Source: Nocardiopsis sp. CC223A
GTDB taxonomy: Bacteria > Actinomycetota > Actinomycetes > Streptosporangiales > Streptosporangiaceae
Length of the DNA stretch: 40,553 nucleotides
Reading direction: 5' to 3'
NCBI RefSeq assembly: GCF_030766825.1
Contig: NZ_JASFDV010000067.1
Location: 1-40,553, forward strand
Shown here: positions 24,107-32,368 of the stretch, in pieces
Layout: each line of letters starts with the position of its first letter
Numbering within the stretch: the first letter of the stretch is position 1
Position numbers and translations under genes: made by a program
The notes under the pieces: model-generated
The model's database searches: none
What the model was told of the DNA's origin: nothing
Seen by the model: the letters and a program-made list of their open reading frames with translations, nothing else

Positions 24107-24916
24107 TCAGCCGCCGTTGCGGCGCCGGTCCACCGGCACGATCAGCGGAGTGTGCGTCTCGGGGTCGGGGATGATCCGCACCGGGAGCCCGAACACGTGC
24201 TCCACCAGCTCGGCGGTCACGATCTCGGCGGGCTCGCCCTCGGCGACGATCGCCCCGTCCTTCATCACGATCAGGTGGGAGGCGTACCGGCAGGCGTGGT
24301 TGAGGTCGTGCAGGACCGCCACCAGGGTGTGCCCGCCCTGGTCGTGCAGCTGCGCGCACAGGTCCAGCATGTCCATCTGGTGGGCGATGTCGAGGTAGGT
24401 GGTGGGCTCGTCCAGCAGCAGCAGCGGCGTCTGCTGGGCCAGCACCATCGCCAGCCACACCCGCTGGCGCTGGCCGCCCGACAGCTCGTCCACCGACCGG
24501 TCGGCCAGCTCGGCGACCCCGGTGGCCTCCATCGCCTCCGACACCACCTTCTCGTCGTCCCTGGACCACTGGCGCAGGAACCCCTGGTGGGGGAAGCGGC
24601 CGCGGGCCACCAGGTCGGCCACGCCGATCCCGTCGGGCGCGATGGAGGTCTGCGGCAGCAGGCCCAGGCGCCGCGCCACCTCCTTGGCCGGGTAGGACGA
24701 GATCACCTGCCCGTCCAGCAGCACCTGCCCCCTGGCGGGTTTGAGGGTCCGCGACAGGGCGCGCAGCAGCGTGGACTTGCCGCAGGCGTTGGGCCCCACG
24801 ATGACGGTGAACGAGTTGTCGGGGATGGTGACGGCGAGGTCCTGGGAGATGACGCGCTGCTCGTAGGCGAGCGTCAGTTCCCGGCCGCTGAGACGGTCGA
24901 AGTGGTGAACGGTCAT
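24107..24916 (-). CDS. Ferric-siderophore ABC transporter, ATPase (FepC type)
   Basis: A 269-residue ATPase that powers siderophore import. Walker A is VGPNACGKSTLLRALSRTLK, the signature is DELSGGQRQRVWLAMVLAQQ and Walker B is LLLLDEPTTYLDIAHQ, whose TTYLDIAHQ is characteristic of FepC/FhuC proteins. The switch His is in VLHDLNHACRYA. ATG 24916 lies 39 bases after the stop of the second permease gene, and this is the last gene of a three-gene operon read leftward from the iron box. Confidence 0.95.
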   Translation of the reverse strand: MTVHHFDRLSGRELTLAYEQRVISQDLAVTIPDNSFTVIVGPNACGKSTLLRALSRTLKPARGQVLLDGQVISSYPAKEVARRLGLLPQTSIAPDGIGVADLVARGRFPHQGFLRQWSRDDEKVVSEAMEATGVAELADRSVDELSGGQRQRVWLAMVLAQQTPLLLLDEPTTYLDIAHQMDMLDLCAQLHDQGGHTLVAVLHDLNHACRYASHLIVMKDGAIVAEGEPAEIVTAELVEHVFGLPVRIIPDPETHTPLIVPVDRRRNGG

Positions 24917-24955
24917 GTTCTTCCTCGTGGGGATGGGTGCGCGGATCGGGCGGGC

Positions 24956-26041
24956 TCAGGCGCGGCCGCGCCGCCACTCGGTGTACAGGAGCCAGATCAG
25001 GTAGCTGCCGCCGATGACGGCGGTGACCACACCGACCGGCAGCTGGGTGGGGGCCAGGGCGCGCAGCGCCACCAGGTCGGCCACCGCCAGCAGGGCGGCG
25101 CCCATGAGCGCCGCGCCGACGAAGGTGGTCCCGCCGGTACGGCTGAGGCGGCGGGCCAGCTGCGGGGCGGCCAGGGCCACGAACCCGATGGGGCCCGAGA
25201 CCGCGATCGCGGCGCCGGTCAGCGCACTGGCGGCGGCCAGCGCCGCCACCTGCGTGGTCTGGGCGTTCACGCCCAGGGCGCGGGCGGTGTCGTCGCCCAG
25301 CTCCATGAACCTCAGTTGCCCGCCGAGGTACACCAGGACCGGGCCCAGCAGCACCAGGCACACCCACACGGCGATCACCTCGCTCCAGCCGCGGGCGTTG
25401 AGGCTGCCGATCATCCAGATCTGGGCGCTCATGGCGTCGGTGAGCTCGGCGCGGGTCAGCAGGTAGTCGCGGACCGCGCCCAGCATCGCCGAGACACCGA
25501 TGCCGACCAGCACCAGCCGGTACCCCTGGACGCCGTTCTTCATGGCCAGCAGGTACACGACGGCTGCGGTGAGCAGGCCGCCCGCGATGGCCCCCATGGA
25601 CACCATGAGCCGGCCGCCGCCCACCACCAGGATGACCGCGACGGCGCCGGTGGCCGCGCCGCTGGTGAACCCGATGATGTCGGGGCTGCCCAGGGCGTTG
25701 CGGGACAGGCTCTGGAAGACCGCCCCGGCCAGTCCCAGGGCGGCGCCCACCCCCAGGGCGGTCAGTGCCCGGGGCAGGCGCACCCCCTGGACGAAGAACA
25801 CGTCCAGGCGCTCGCCGACACCGGCGATGGCGGCGGGTACCGCGGCGAGGGGGATCTCGTAGTCGCCCACCGACACCGACACGACCAGGGCGGCCGCGGA
25901 CACCGCGACCAGGAGCAGCGCCACGACGAGCGTGCGCGGCCGCACCAGGAGCGAGAAGCGGTCGCCGATGCGCAGGGCGAAGGCGCCGCGCGGGGTGAGC
26001 CGGCCCCCGGTGCGGGGGCGCGGCGGGGTCAGGATGCTCAC
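24956..26041 (-). CDS. Ferric-siderophore ABC transporter, permease (FepG type)
   Basis: A 361-residue FecCD-family permease starting at GTG 26041, which overlaps the stop of the first permease gene as GTGA. About nine or ten helices are visible. RLPRALTALGVGAALGLAGA and SPDIIGFTSGAATGAVAVIL are the family signatures (L-P-R and the A-x-x-G-L-A-G helix); GPIGFVALAAPQLARRLSRT is the coupling region facing the ATPase. It forms the second half of the channel. Confidence 0.94.
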   Translation of the reverse strand: MSILTPPRPRTGGRLTPRGAFALRIGDRFSLLVRPRTLVVALLLVAVSAAALVVSVSVGDYEIPLAAVPAAIAGVGERLDVFFVQGVRLPRALTALGVGAALGLAGAVFQSLSRNALGSPDIIGFTSGAATGAVAVILVVGGGRLMVSMGAIAGGLLTAAVVYLLAMKNGVQGYRLVLVGIGVSAMLGAVRDYLLTRAELTDAMSAQIWMIGSLNARGWSEVIAVWVCLVLLGPVLVYLGGQLRFMELGDDTARALGVNAQTTQVAALAAASALTGAAIAVSGPIGFVALAAPQLARRLSRTGGTTFVGAALMGAALLAVADLVALRALAPTQLPVGVVTAVIGGSYLIWLLYTEWRRGRA

Positions 26042-27072
26042 AGGGCTGCCATCTTTCTGCTGCGGACCAGGGCGATGAACAGGGGGGCGCCGACGAACGC
26101 GGTGATGATGCCGACCTCCAGTTCGGCGCCGGGGACGACGACCCGGCCCAGGGTGTCGGCGGCGGTGAGCAGGATCGCGCCGAACACCGCCGAGTAGGGC
26201 AGCAGCCACCGCTGGTCGGGGCCGGTGACCAGACGGGCCACGTGCGGGATGATCAGCCCCACGAACCAGATGGGCCCGGCGGAGGCGGTCGCCGACCCGC
26301 ACAGCAGGATCACGGCGATCGCGGTCAGGGTGCGGATCGTCGGGATGCGCGCGCCCAGGGAGGCCGCCAGGTCGTCGCCCAGGGCGACGGCGTTGAGGGA
26401 GGGGCCCAGCAGCAGGGTCAGCACCACGCCCCCGATGAGGAACGGGGCGACCTGCCAGAAGATCTCCAGGTCGCGGCCGACCAGGGAGCCCACCTGCCAG
26501 AACCGGATGCGGTCGAACACGAAGTCGTTGAGGACGATCACACCGAAGATCAGGCCCTGGAGGACCGCGGCCACGGCGGTGCCCGCCAGTGCCAGCCGCA
26601 CCGGGGTGGCGCTGGCCGGCCCGCGCGAGCCCAGCAGGTAGACGGCGACCGAGGCCAGCGCGGCGCCCAGGAAGGCGGGCCAGATCAGTGCCGACCCGGC
26701 GGCCCCGAACGCGAACACCGCCACGACCACCGCGGCGGCGGCGCCGGAGTTGATCCCCAGGATGCCCGGCTCGGCCAGGGGGTTGCGGGTGAGCGCCTGC
26801 ATGAGCGCCCCGGCCAGGCCCAGCGCCGCACCCACGAACACACCGATGATGGTGCGCGGCACGCGCAGGGTGCGGATGACGTTGTGGTCGTAGGTCCCGT
26901 CGTAGGCGGTCAGCGCGGCCCAGACGTCGGCGGCGGGGATGGGTTTGGCGCCGACGGTGATGCTGAGCAGGACGCACACCCCCAGGGCTCCCAGAGCCGC
27001 GAGCAGGCCGACCGGCCGGACGATGCGCCGGGTCGGTGTGGGGGGTGCAAGGGTGGGCGCGCGCAAGGCCAC
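26038..27072 (-). CDS. Ferric-siderophore ABC transporter, permease (FepD type)
   Basis: A 344-residue FecCD-family permease. GTG 27072, with GGGGAAG close before it, gives a normal N-terminus: RRIVRPVGLLAALGALGVCV leads into helix one. TLRVPRTIIGVFVGAALGLA and NPLAEPGILGINSGAAAAVV are the family signatures, and GPIWFVGLIIPHVARLVTGP is the coupling helix. The start lies 92 bases from the iron box at 27164, so iron-dependent repression of the whole three-gene operon is expected. It is divergent from the binding-protein gene. Confidence 0.94.
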   Translation of the reverse strand: MALRAPTLAPPTPTRRIVRPVGLLAALGALGVCVLLSITVGAKPIPAADVWAALTAYDGTYDHNVIRTLRVPRTIIGVFVGAALGLAGALMQALTRNPLAEPGILGINSGAAAAVVVAVFAFGAAGSALIWPAFLGAALASVAVYLLGSRGPASATPVRLALAGTAVAAVLQGLIFGVIVLNDFVFDRIRFWQVGSLVGRDLEIFWQVAPFLIGGVVLTLLLGPSLNAVALGDDLAASLGARIPTIRTLTAIAVILLCGSATASAGPIWFVGLIIPHVARLVTGPDQRWLLPYSAVFGAILLTAADTLGRVVVPGAELEVGIITAFVGAPLFIALVRSRKMAAL

Positions 27073-27161
27073 GGCTTCCCCGTTCGTCTGTGTAGGTGAT
27101 CGTGGGCGTCGTCCCGGGGCGTCCTGGACCGGACCGTTCCCGCCACCGCGGATCGACCAGG

Positions 27162-27180
27162 ACAGGTTAGCCTTACCTGG
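27162..27180. promoter_or_regulatory. Iron box between divergent siderophore-uptake genes
   Basis: The 19 bases match the DtxR/IdeR consensus TTAGGTTAGGCTAACCTAA at 13 of 19 places, with core AGGTTAG-C-CTTACCT nearly symmetric. It lies 90 bases before the permease operon start and 27 before the binding-protein start, so one repressor dimer pair could control both. Confidence 0.75.
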
Positions 27181-27206
27181 GTCGTCCTCGCACGGAAGGG
27201 TCCCCC

Positions 27207-28253
27207 ATGCACTTCTCCCGCAGCCCCCGGACCGGCCTTCGGCCACCCTCGGCGCGCATGCCCGGCGCGACCGCCACCCTAGCGGCATCGGTGCTGGTCC
27301 TCGCCCTGGGGGTGACCGGTTGCACCGCCACCGAACCCGCCCCGCCCGCCGCGGGGACCGACACCCGGACGGTGGAGGGCGCCGACGGCGACGTCGAGGT
27401 GCCCGCCGACCCGCAGCGGATCGCCGTCCTGTGGCGTCCGACACTGGCCGCCGTGACCCTGCTGGGCCACCACCCGGTGGCCACCATGGGCACCCCCGGC
27501 GCCCCCGACCAGGGTCTGACCCCGTTCCTGCCCCGGGACGTCGAGGGCGGCCTGATGAACCTGGTCACCAACTCCCCCGCCGAGGACGACGTCGACATCG
27601 AGGCGCTGGCCCTGGCCGAGCCCGACCTCATCATCGGGGTGTCCACACAGGTGGGCGCGCAGGACGCGATCGAGGCGGAGCTGTCGGCGATCGCGCCCAC
27701 CGTCCTGCTGGAGTGGGAGGGCACCGGGTCCTGGCGCACCCACCTGCACGACGTGGCCGCCGTCCTGGGCCGGGAGGCCGAAGCCGAGCGGGCCGACGCC
27801 GACTACGACGCCGCCGTCGGGGAGGCCCGGGCCGCGATCGGGGAGGCCGGGGTGGACCCGGACACGGAGGTGTCCCTGGTGCGGTTGCAGAGCGACACCG
27901 AGATCCGCCTGGAGACCGCGGCCTCCTTCCCCGGACAGGTCATCGGCGACCTGGGGCTGGCCCGCCCCGAGGGGCAGGTCGAGCCCGAGGGCGACACCGA
28001 CTTCGTCCCGCTGTCGTACGAGAACCTGGACCGGGGCGACGGCGACGTGATCTTCGTGCTGGCCGGGTCCGGGTTCCCCGACGCCCCCGACACGTTCTCC
28101 GACGGGATCTGGTCCGACCTGGCGGCGGTGCGCGGCGGACAGGTGTACCGGTTCGACTACGACGTGTGGGGCGCCGCCAACCTGCACGCCGCCCACCGCA
28201 TCGTCGAGGAGGCCACCGCGGCGCTCACCGGGGAGACCGAACCCGCCCTGTAG
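27207..28253 (+). CDS. Ferric-siderophore-binding lipoprotein
   Basis: A 348-residue periplasmic-binding-protein-fold lipoprotein. The signal peptide ends in VTGC with Cys39. VEGADGDVEVPADPQRIAVL is the usual opening of the TroA-like/FepB domain; EALALAEPDLIIGVSTQVG and LSYENLDRGDGDVIFVL are later signatures. The rigid central helix typical of class III binding proteins fits DDVDIEALALAEPD. ATG 27207 sits only 27 bases after the iron box, so the leader is short. It is transcribed away from its permease and ATPase genes. A strong hairpin follows. Confidence 0.93.
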   Translation: MHFSRSPRTGLRPPSARMPGATATLAASVLVLALGVTGCTATEPAPPAAGTDTRTVEGADGDVEVPADPQRIAVLWRPTLAAVTLLGHHPVATMGTPGAPDQGLTPFLPRDVEGGLMNLVTNSPAEDDVDIEALALAEPDLIIGVSTQVGAQDAIEAELSAIAPTVLLEWEGTGSWRTHLHDVAAVLGREAEAERADADYDAAVGEARAAIGEAGVDPDTEVSLVRLQSDTEIRLETAASFPGQVIGDLGLARPEGQVEPEGDTDFVPLSYENLDRGDGDVIFVLAGSGFPDAPDTFSDGIWSDLAAVRGGQVYRFDYDVWGAANLHAAHRIVEEATAALTGETEPAL

Positions 28254-28258
28254 ACGCC

Positions 28259-28288
28259 CGTGGGCCCCGGGGGTTCCCGGGGCCCACG
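28259..28288. terminator. Strong hairpin terminator after the siderophore-binding gene
   Basis: Perfect 13-base arms CGTGGGCCCCGGG / CCCGGGGCCCACG enclose loop GGTT. It lies six bases after the stop at 28253 and 20 before the convergent LapA-like stop. It is probably bidirectional and has no T-tract. Confidence 0.75.
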
Positions 28289-28307
28289 GCGTCGACGCCC
28301 CGCGCCG

Positions 28308-28574
28308 TCAGCGGCCCTTGCGGGCGGCGGCCCGGCCGGTGCGGGTGCTCCCCGAGGGGCGCAGCAGCCAGCCGATGACCCCGCCCACCACCACGGCCGC
28401 CGTCAGCGTCACCCACAGCGGGGAGGTCACGGAGACGAGCAACAGCCGGATCTCGGTGGGCTCCCGGTTCTGCACGACGAACACCACGACCGCGACCAGC
28501 AGGACCAGGGCCACCCACGGTTTCGGCGAGGCCAGCGGCCCCCGCTCGTTCTCCACCGGCGGCGGATCGGTCAT
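28308..28574 (-). CDS. LapA-domain (DUF1049) small membrane protein
   Basis: An 88-residue protein from ATG 28574, preceded by GAAGGGGGG. It has two hydrophobic segments, WVALVLLVAVVVFVVQNREP (with the family's Q-N) and VTLTAAVVVGGVIGWLLRPS, and a basic C-terminal tail. This is the LapA/YciS layout; in other bacteria LapA-type proteins help control envelope lipid synthesis, but in actinomycetes the role is unknown. It is a single gene convergent with the siderophore-binding gene. Confidence 0.85.
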   Translation of the reverse strand: MTDPPPVENERGPLASPKPWVALVLLVAVVVFVVQNREPTEIRLLLVSVTSPLWVTLTAAVVVGGVIGWLLRPSGSTRTGRAAARKGR

Positions 28575-28772
28575 CGTGTCCCCCCTTCGTCCGCGACCGG
28601 CCGGTCGCGTCTGAACCCGGCCCCCGCCGACGGGCCGGGCCCGCCGGCCACCGGGCGTGCGCGGCCGCGGGAGCGGGGCCTCTCCTGCCACCTCACCGGC
28701 GACGGGCGCGGACAAACCCCGCCGCAGGTGAGCAGTTCTTTACCGTCCGTGCCCTCGGCCGGTCCGCCGGGC

Positions 28773-29696
28773 TCAGTCGCCGCCGCGCGGGGTGACGTTG
28801 ACGCCGCTGCCGTAGGGGATGGGCAGGAAGTCGACCTTCCCGTCCTTGAGGGCCTGGTACAGGATGTAGCCGTCGGGGCCGAGCACCTCCACCAGCGCCT
28901 CGATCGCCTCCAGCTCCTTGTCCACCCGCTCGTTCTCCTGCTCCTGGGCGGTGGTCATCTCCACCGCCTCCTGGGCCAGGGTCAGCGCGTTGCGGACCTC
29001 CTCGGGCGGAGTGGGCTGCTGGATGGTCAGCTGCGGGGTGCCGCACTCGTCGCCGTCACCGGTGTAGACGGGCGAGCAGAAGAACTCGCCGCCGCCCTGC
29101 TCGTCGATGTAGGCCGAGGTCAGGTCACCGACCTTCTGCTCCCACTCGGCCTTGGCGTCGGCGCTGGTGTACAGGTCGCGCCAGGCGTACTCCTTGGTGG
29201 CGTCGTCCAGGGCCCGGTTGAGGGGCTGGCCGATGTAGTCGCGCAGCAGGTCCACCCACCCCGCGTCCTCGTAGGCGGTGTACTTCAGGCCCAGCCGCTC
29301 GTGGAACTCCCGGAGCTGCTCGCACTCGATGTTGAGGCTGAACGTCACCAGCCCGGTGACGGTGAGTTCGAGGTCGTCCCGGGACACCACCGTGGCCGAG
29401 CCCATCTCGGAGGCGTCGCCGCCGGAGAACTCGAAGGTGCGCTGCCCCGCGGGGTAGAGGTACGTCTCGTCGCCGGGGCCGTGGTATTGACGGTTGCCGG
29501 GCTCGATGCAGCTGTCGAAGGTGGTGGAGGAGAAGGCGCCCGCGTCGTACTCCAGGCCCGCCCGGTCGGGTCCGGCGTTGGCCGAGCAGGCGGTCAGGGC
29601 GAGGGCGGCCGCGGCGGCGGCGAAGGCCGCGAGGGTACCGGTCCGCCACCCGGGCCGGCGGCGGGGTCTCGTGCGGCTGTTCGTGCGAGGGGACAT
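28773..29696 (-). CDS. SPFH/Band-7-domain lipoprotein
   Basis: A 307-residue protein. ATG 29696 is chosen because it gives a normal lipoprotein signal: basic start, hydrophobic Ala-rich stretch and LTAC with the lipid-modified Cys at about 37. The mature part resembles SPFH/Band-7 proteins: LELTVTGLVTFSLNIECEQL, LLRDYIGQPLNRALDDATKE and a Glu-rich coiled coil AQEQENERVDKELEAIEALV. Two Cys residues at FFCSPVYTGDGDECGTP may form a disulfide, fitting an extracellular position. SPFH proteins usually face the cytoplasm, so a lipid-anchored external form is notable. The function is unknown; membrane organisation is the family theme. A GTG at 29759 is a possible but less likely start. Confidence 0.72.
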   Translation of the reverse strand: MSPRTNSRTRPRRRPGWRTGTLAAFAAAAAALALTACSANAGPDRAGLEYDAGAFSSTTFDSCIEPGNRQYHGPGDETYLYPAGQRTFEFSGGDASEMGSATVVSRDDLELTVTGLVTFSLNIECEQLREFHERLGLKYTAYEDAGWVDLLRDYIGQPLNRALDDATKEYAWRDLYTSADAKAEWEQKVGDLTSAYIDEQGGGEFFCSPVYTGDGDECGTPQLTIQQPTPPEEVRNALTLAQEAVEMTTAQEQENERVDKELEAIEALVEVLGPDGYILYQALKDGKVDFLPIPYGSGVNVTPRGGD

Positions 29697-29800
29697 GGGC
29701 GCACCATTCGTCTCAAGAGGGGGATTCCTTCTCACCTCTCGGACGGCCGCCGGGCGCACCCGGCTCCCCGTGGCCGCTCCCGGTCACGGGGGGCCGGGCC

Positions 29801-30568
29801 TTACCCGAAGATGTCCCACCCCATGCGGACGAGCAGCCCGGCGATGACCACCAGCAGGACGGCGCGGACGAACCCCGATCCGCGCTTGAGCGCCATGCGC
29901 GCGCCGATCTGGGCTCCGATGACGGTGCACACCGCCAGCCCCAGGCCCAGCAGCCAGTCGACGTGGCCGCCGATCGCGAACACGGCGAGGGCGCCGAGGT
30001 TGGTGCAGACGTTGACGATCTTGGCGGCGGCGGAGGCCGACACGAAGTCCATGCCAAGCACGGCGGTCAGGGAGATGATGAGGAACACGCCGGTACCCGG
30101 CCCGATGAGCCCGTCGTAGAAGCCCACCCCCAGCCCGGCCAGGGCGACGGCGGCCAGCATGCGGTTGCGGGTGCGCCGGCCCGGGACCTCGGCGGCGCCC
30201 ATGGCGGGCCGCAGGTACACCAGCAGCGCCACCCCGGCCAGGACGACCATGATGACGGGTTTGAGGACGTCGGTGGTCAGGGCGGCGGCCATGGCCGCCC
30301 CGCCGCCCGCGCCCAACAGGGCCAGGGTCGCGGTGGGCACCACGACGGCGCGGTCCACGGGCACCTTGCGGGCGAAGGCGACGGCGGCCGAGGCGGTGCC
30401 GAAGATCGCGCCGAGCTTGTTGGTGCCCAACAGGGTGGCCAGCGGGGTGGTGGGCGCGGCGACCAGCAGGGCGGGCAGGAGCAGCAGGCCACCGCCGCCG
30501 ACGACGGCGTCGACCCATCCGGCGGCGACGCCGACCAGGAGCAGCAGGCCGAGGATCTCGGGGTCCAC
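29801..30568 (-). CDS. TSUP-family (TauE/SafE) membrane permease
   Basis: A 255-residue permease starting at GTG 30568. LLLLVGVAAGWVDAVVGGGG is the diagnostic first helix of the sulfite/organosulfur exporter family, and the repeat VALAGLGVGFYDGLIGPGTG opens the second half, giving the expected two-fold symmetry with about eight helices. Export of sulfite or a C2-sulfonate product is known for some members; the substrate here is not visible. It is followed by the SPFH lipoprotein on the same strand after about 100 bases. The roughly 175 bases upstream should hold its promoter. Confidence 0.9.
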   Translation of the reverse strand: MDPEILGLLLLVGVAAGWVDAVVGGGGLLLLPALLVAAPTTPLATLLGTNKLGAIFGTASAAVAFARKVPVDRAVVVPTATLALLGAGGGAAMAAALTTDVLKPVIMVVLAGVALLVYLRPAMGAAEVPGRRTRNRMLAAVALAGLGVGFYDGLIGPGTGVFLIISLTAVLGMDFVSASAAAKIVNVCTNLGALAVFAIGGHVDWLLGLGLAVCTVIGAQIGARMALKRGSGFVRAVLLVVIAGLLVRMGWDIFG

Positions 30569-30744
30569 GGGTCACCGGCCCCGCAGGAGAGAGATGATCA
30601 TGGGTTCTTTTCAGGCGGGGATGTGCGGGTGGGTGGGAGGAGATAAGGGGGGATTCCCCACGAAGTCTAGCGGGGTGCGGGCGTCCGGGGACGCACCGCA
30701 CCCCGTCCGACGGCGGCGCCCGGGTCCGGGGGCGCCGCCGTGGT

Positions 30745-31380
30745 CTAGTGCGGCCCGTAGCGGCCCTCGAACCAGGCGCGGGCGCCCGTCACCACCTGCG
30801 GGGGGACACGGTGCCCGCCCGGGTGCTCCAGCAGCTCCACCCGCGCGCCCAGGGCGGTGAGGTGGTCGGCCAGCAGCCGGGCCTGGTCGGGGGTGCTGAT
30901 CGGGTCGGCCGTCCCCACGCCCAGGAACGCCGCCCTCCCCGACAGGTCGACCTGGTCGGGTTCGCGGCCCTGAAGCGGGTATCCGGCGCCCAGCAGCACC
31001 GCCCCGTCCAGCAGGTCCGGGTGCAGGAGCATCAGGGCGGCGGCGATGTTGGCGCCGTTGGAGAACCCGGCGGCCACCACCGGGGAGCCCAGGCCGTGGC
31101 GGTCCAGGGCCGTGGGCAGCCAGTCGGCCAGCTCGGCGGCGCGGGCGATGACGTCCTCGACGTCGAAGACGCCTTCGCGCAGCCGCCGGAACCAGCGGTT
31201 CATCCCGTTCTCGTTCACTCTGCCGCGCGGGGAGAGCAGGGCCGCGCCCGGGGCCAGGGTCCGGCCCAGCGGGAGCAGGTCGTGCTCGTCGGCGCCGGTG
31301 CCGTGGAGCAGCAGCAGGGTGGGCGCCTGGGGCCGGCGGGCGGGTTCGACGACGTGGACGAAGTCGGCGACCCCGCTCAC
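30745..31380 (-). CDS. Alpha/beta hydrolase, carboxylesterase (MhqD-like)
   Basis: A 211-residue serine hydrolase of the phospholipase/carboxylesterase family. LLLLHGTGADEHDLLPLGRT is the oxyanion-hole region, GFSNGANIAAAL carries the nucleophile Ser107, and Asp159 (GTADP) and His190 (PGGHRVPP) complete the triad. GTG 31380 overlaps the stop of the upstream dioxygenase gene as GTGA, so the two are co-translated. The dioxygenase/hydrolase pair matches MhqO and MhqD of Bacillus subtilis, which break down hydroquinones and quinone adducts; that assignment is by analogy. Confidence 0.88.
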   Translation of the reverse strand: MSGVADFVHVVEPARRPQAPTLLLLHGTGADEHDLLPLGRTLAPGAALLSPRGRVNENGMNRWFRRLREGVFDVEDVIARAAELADWLPTALDRHGLGSPVVAAGFSNGANIAAALMLLHPDLLDGAVLLGAGYPLQGREPDQVDLSGRAAFLGVGTADPISTPDQARLLADHLTALGARVELLEHPGGHRVPPQVVTGARAWFEGRYGPH

Positions 31381-32327
31381 CGGCCGGTCTCCAGGGGCGG
31401 CAGGGCCGCGGCGATGGCCTCGCGGTCCGGTTCCAACCACGGCGGCAGCCGCAGGGAGCGGCCCAGTTCGAGCAGGGGCTCGTCGTAGTCGAAGCCGGGC
31501 CCGTCGGTGGCGATCTCCAGCAGCACCCCGCCGGGTTCGCGGAAGTAGATGGAGGTGAAGTAGTTGCGGTCGCGGATCTCGGTCACGCCCACGCCCTGGG
31601 CGATGAGGTCCTCGCGCCAGGAGGCCTGGACGGGGCCGTCGGGTGCGCGGTAGGCGACGTGGTGGACGGTGCCGGCGGCCACGTGGCCGCGTTCCGCGGC
31701 GGGCCGGGCGAGCACGTCGACGATGGTGCCCACACCGTCGCCTGCGGCGGCGGTGCGAAAGCGCGTCCGGTCGGCGCTCTCGTCCTCCAACCGGAAGCCC
31801 AGCTGGTCGATGAGCATCGCGGCGGTGTCCTCGACCCGGTTCTCGGTGAGGGTGACCGCGCGGATGCCGCGCACGGCGCGGTCGGCGGGGATGCCGCCGC
31901 CGTCCCAGGGGTCGGTGTCGTGGTGGTCGGGGGAGGCCGCCAGTTCGATGACCAGGCCGTCGGGGTCGCGCAGGGACAGCACGTCCTCGGCGCCGCGCTC
32001 GACGGGCCGGGTGAAGTCGATGTCCAGGGCCCTGAGGTGGTCGGCCCACCAGCCCAGCGACCCCTCGGGGACGGAGAAGGTGGTGACGGTGGCCTGCCCG
32101 GCGCCCAGGCGCCCGCGCGGGGCCCCGGGCCAGGGGAAGAACGTCATGACGGTGCCGGGGTTGCCCGCCCGGTCCCCGTAGTAGAGGTGGTACGTGGTGG
32201 GGTCGTCGAAGTTGACGGTGCGCTTGACCAGGCGCATGCCCAGGACGTTGCGGTAGAAGTCGGCGTTGGCGGCCGGATCCGTGGCGATGGCGGTCACGTG
32301 GTGGATCCCCGCCGGGCGTACGTCCAT
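31377..32327 (-). CDS. Ring-cleaving dioxygenase of the VOC family (MhqO-like)
   Basis: A 316-residue protein of two vicinal-oxygen-chelate modules. IHHVTAIATDPAANADFYRN opens the first with a metal-binding His, VHHVAYRAPD gives the second His (about residue 223) and VLLEIATDGPGFD the Glu (about 273), as in type I extradiol enzymes of the MhqO/MhqA group. It should cleave a hydroquinone or catechol ring. ATG 32327 is well placed, and a near-perfect palindrome lies 24 bases upstream. It is the first gene of a pair with the MhqD-like hydrolase, and follows the MFS exporter gene on the same strand. Confidence 0.88.
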   Translation of the reverse strand: MDVRPAGIHHVTAIATDPAANADFYRNVLGMRLVKRTVNFDDPTTYHLYYGDRAGNPGTVMTFFPWPGAPRGRLGAGQATVTTFSVPEGSLGWWADHLRALDIDFTRPVERGAEDVLSLRDPDGLVIELAASPDHHDTDPWDGGGIPADRAVRGIRAVTLTENRVEDTAAMLIDQLGFRLEDESADRTRFRTAAAGDGVGTIVDVLARPAAERGHVAAGTVHHVAYRAPDGPVQASWREDLIAQGVGVTEIRDRNYFTSIYFREPGGVLLEIATDGPGFDYDEPLLELGRSLRLPPWLEPDREAIAAALPPLETGR

Positions 32328-32350
32328 TCGGCACCTCTCTCACTACCAGT

Positions 32351-32368
32351 TGGTTGAATATTAAACCA
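32351..32368. promoter_or_regulatory. Operator-like palindrome upstream of the MhqO/MhqD pair
   Basis: TGGTTGAAT / ATTAAACCA form an 18-base inverted repeat with one mismatch in nine pairs and no spacer. This AT-rich site stands out in GC-rich surroundings and contains the stop codon of the upstream MFS gene (32361-32363). Size and symmetry suit a MarR-type dimer; quinone-sensing MhqR belongs to that family. Confidence 0.65.

Noticed and set aside
24107..28253. A siderophore biosynthesis cluster
   Set aside because: Only uptake genes are present; there is no NRPS, IucA-type synthetase or ornithine hydroxylase in the window.
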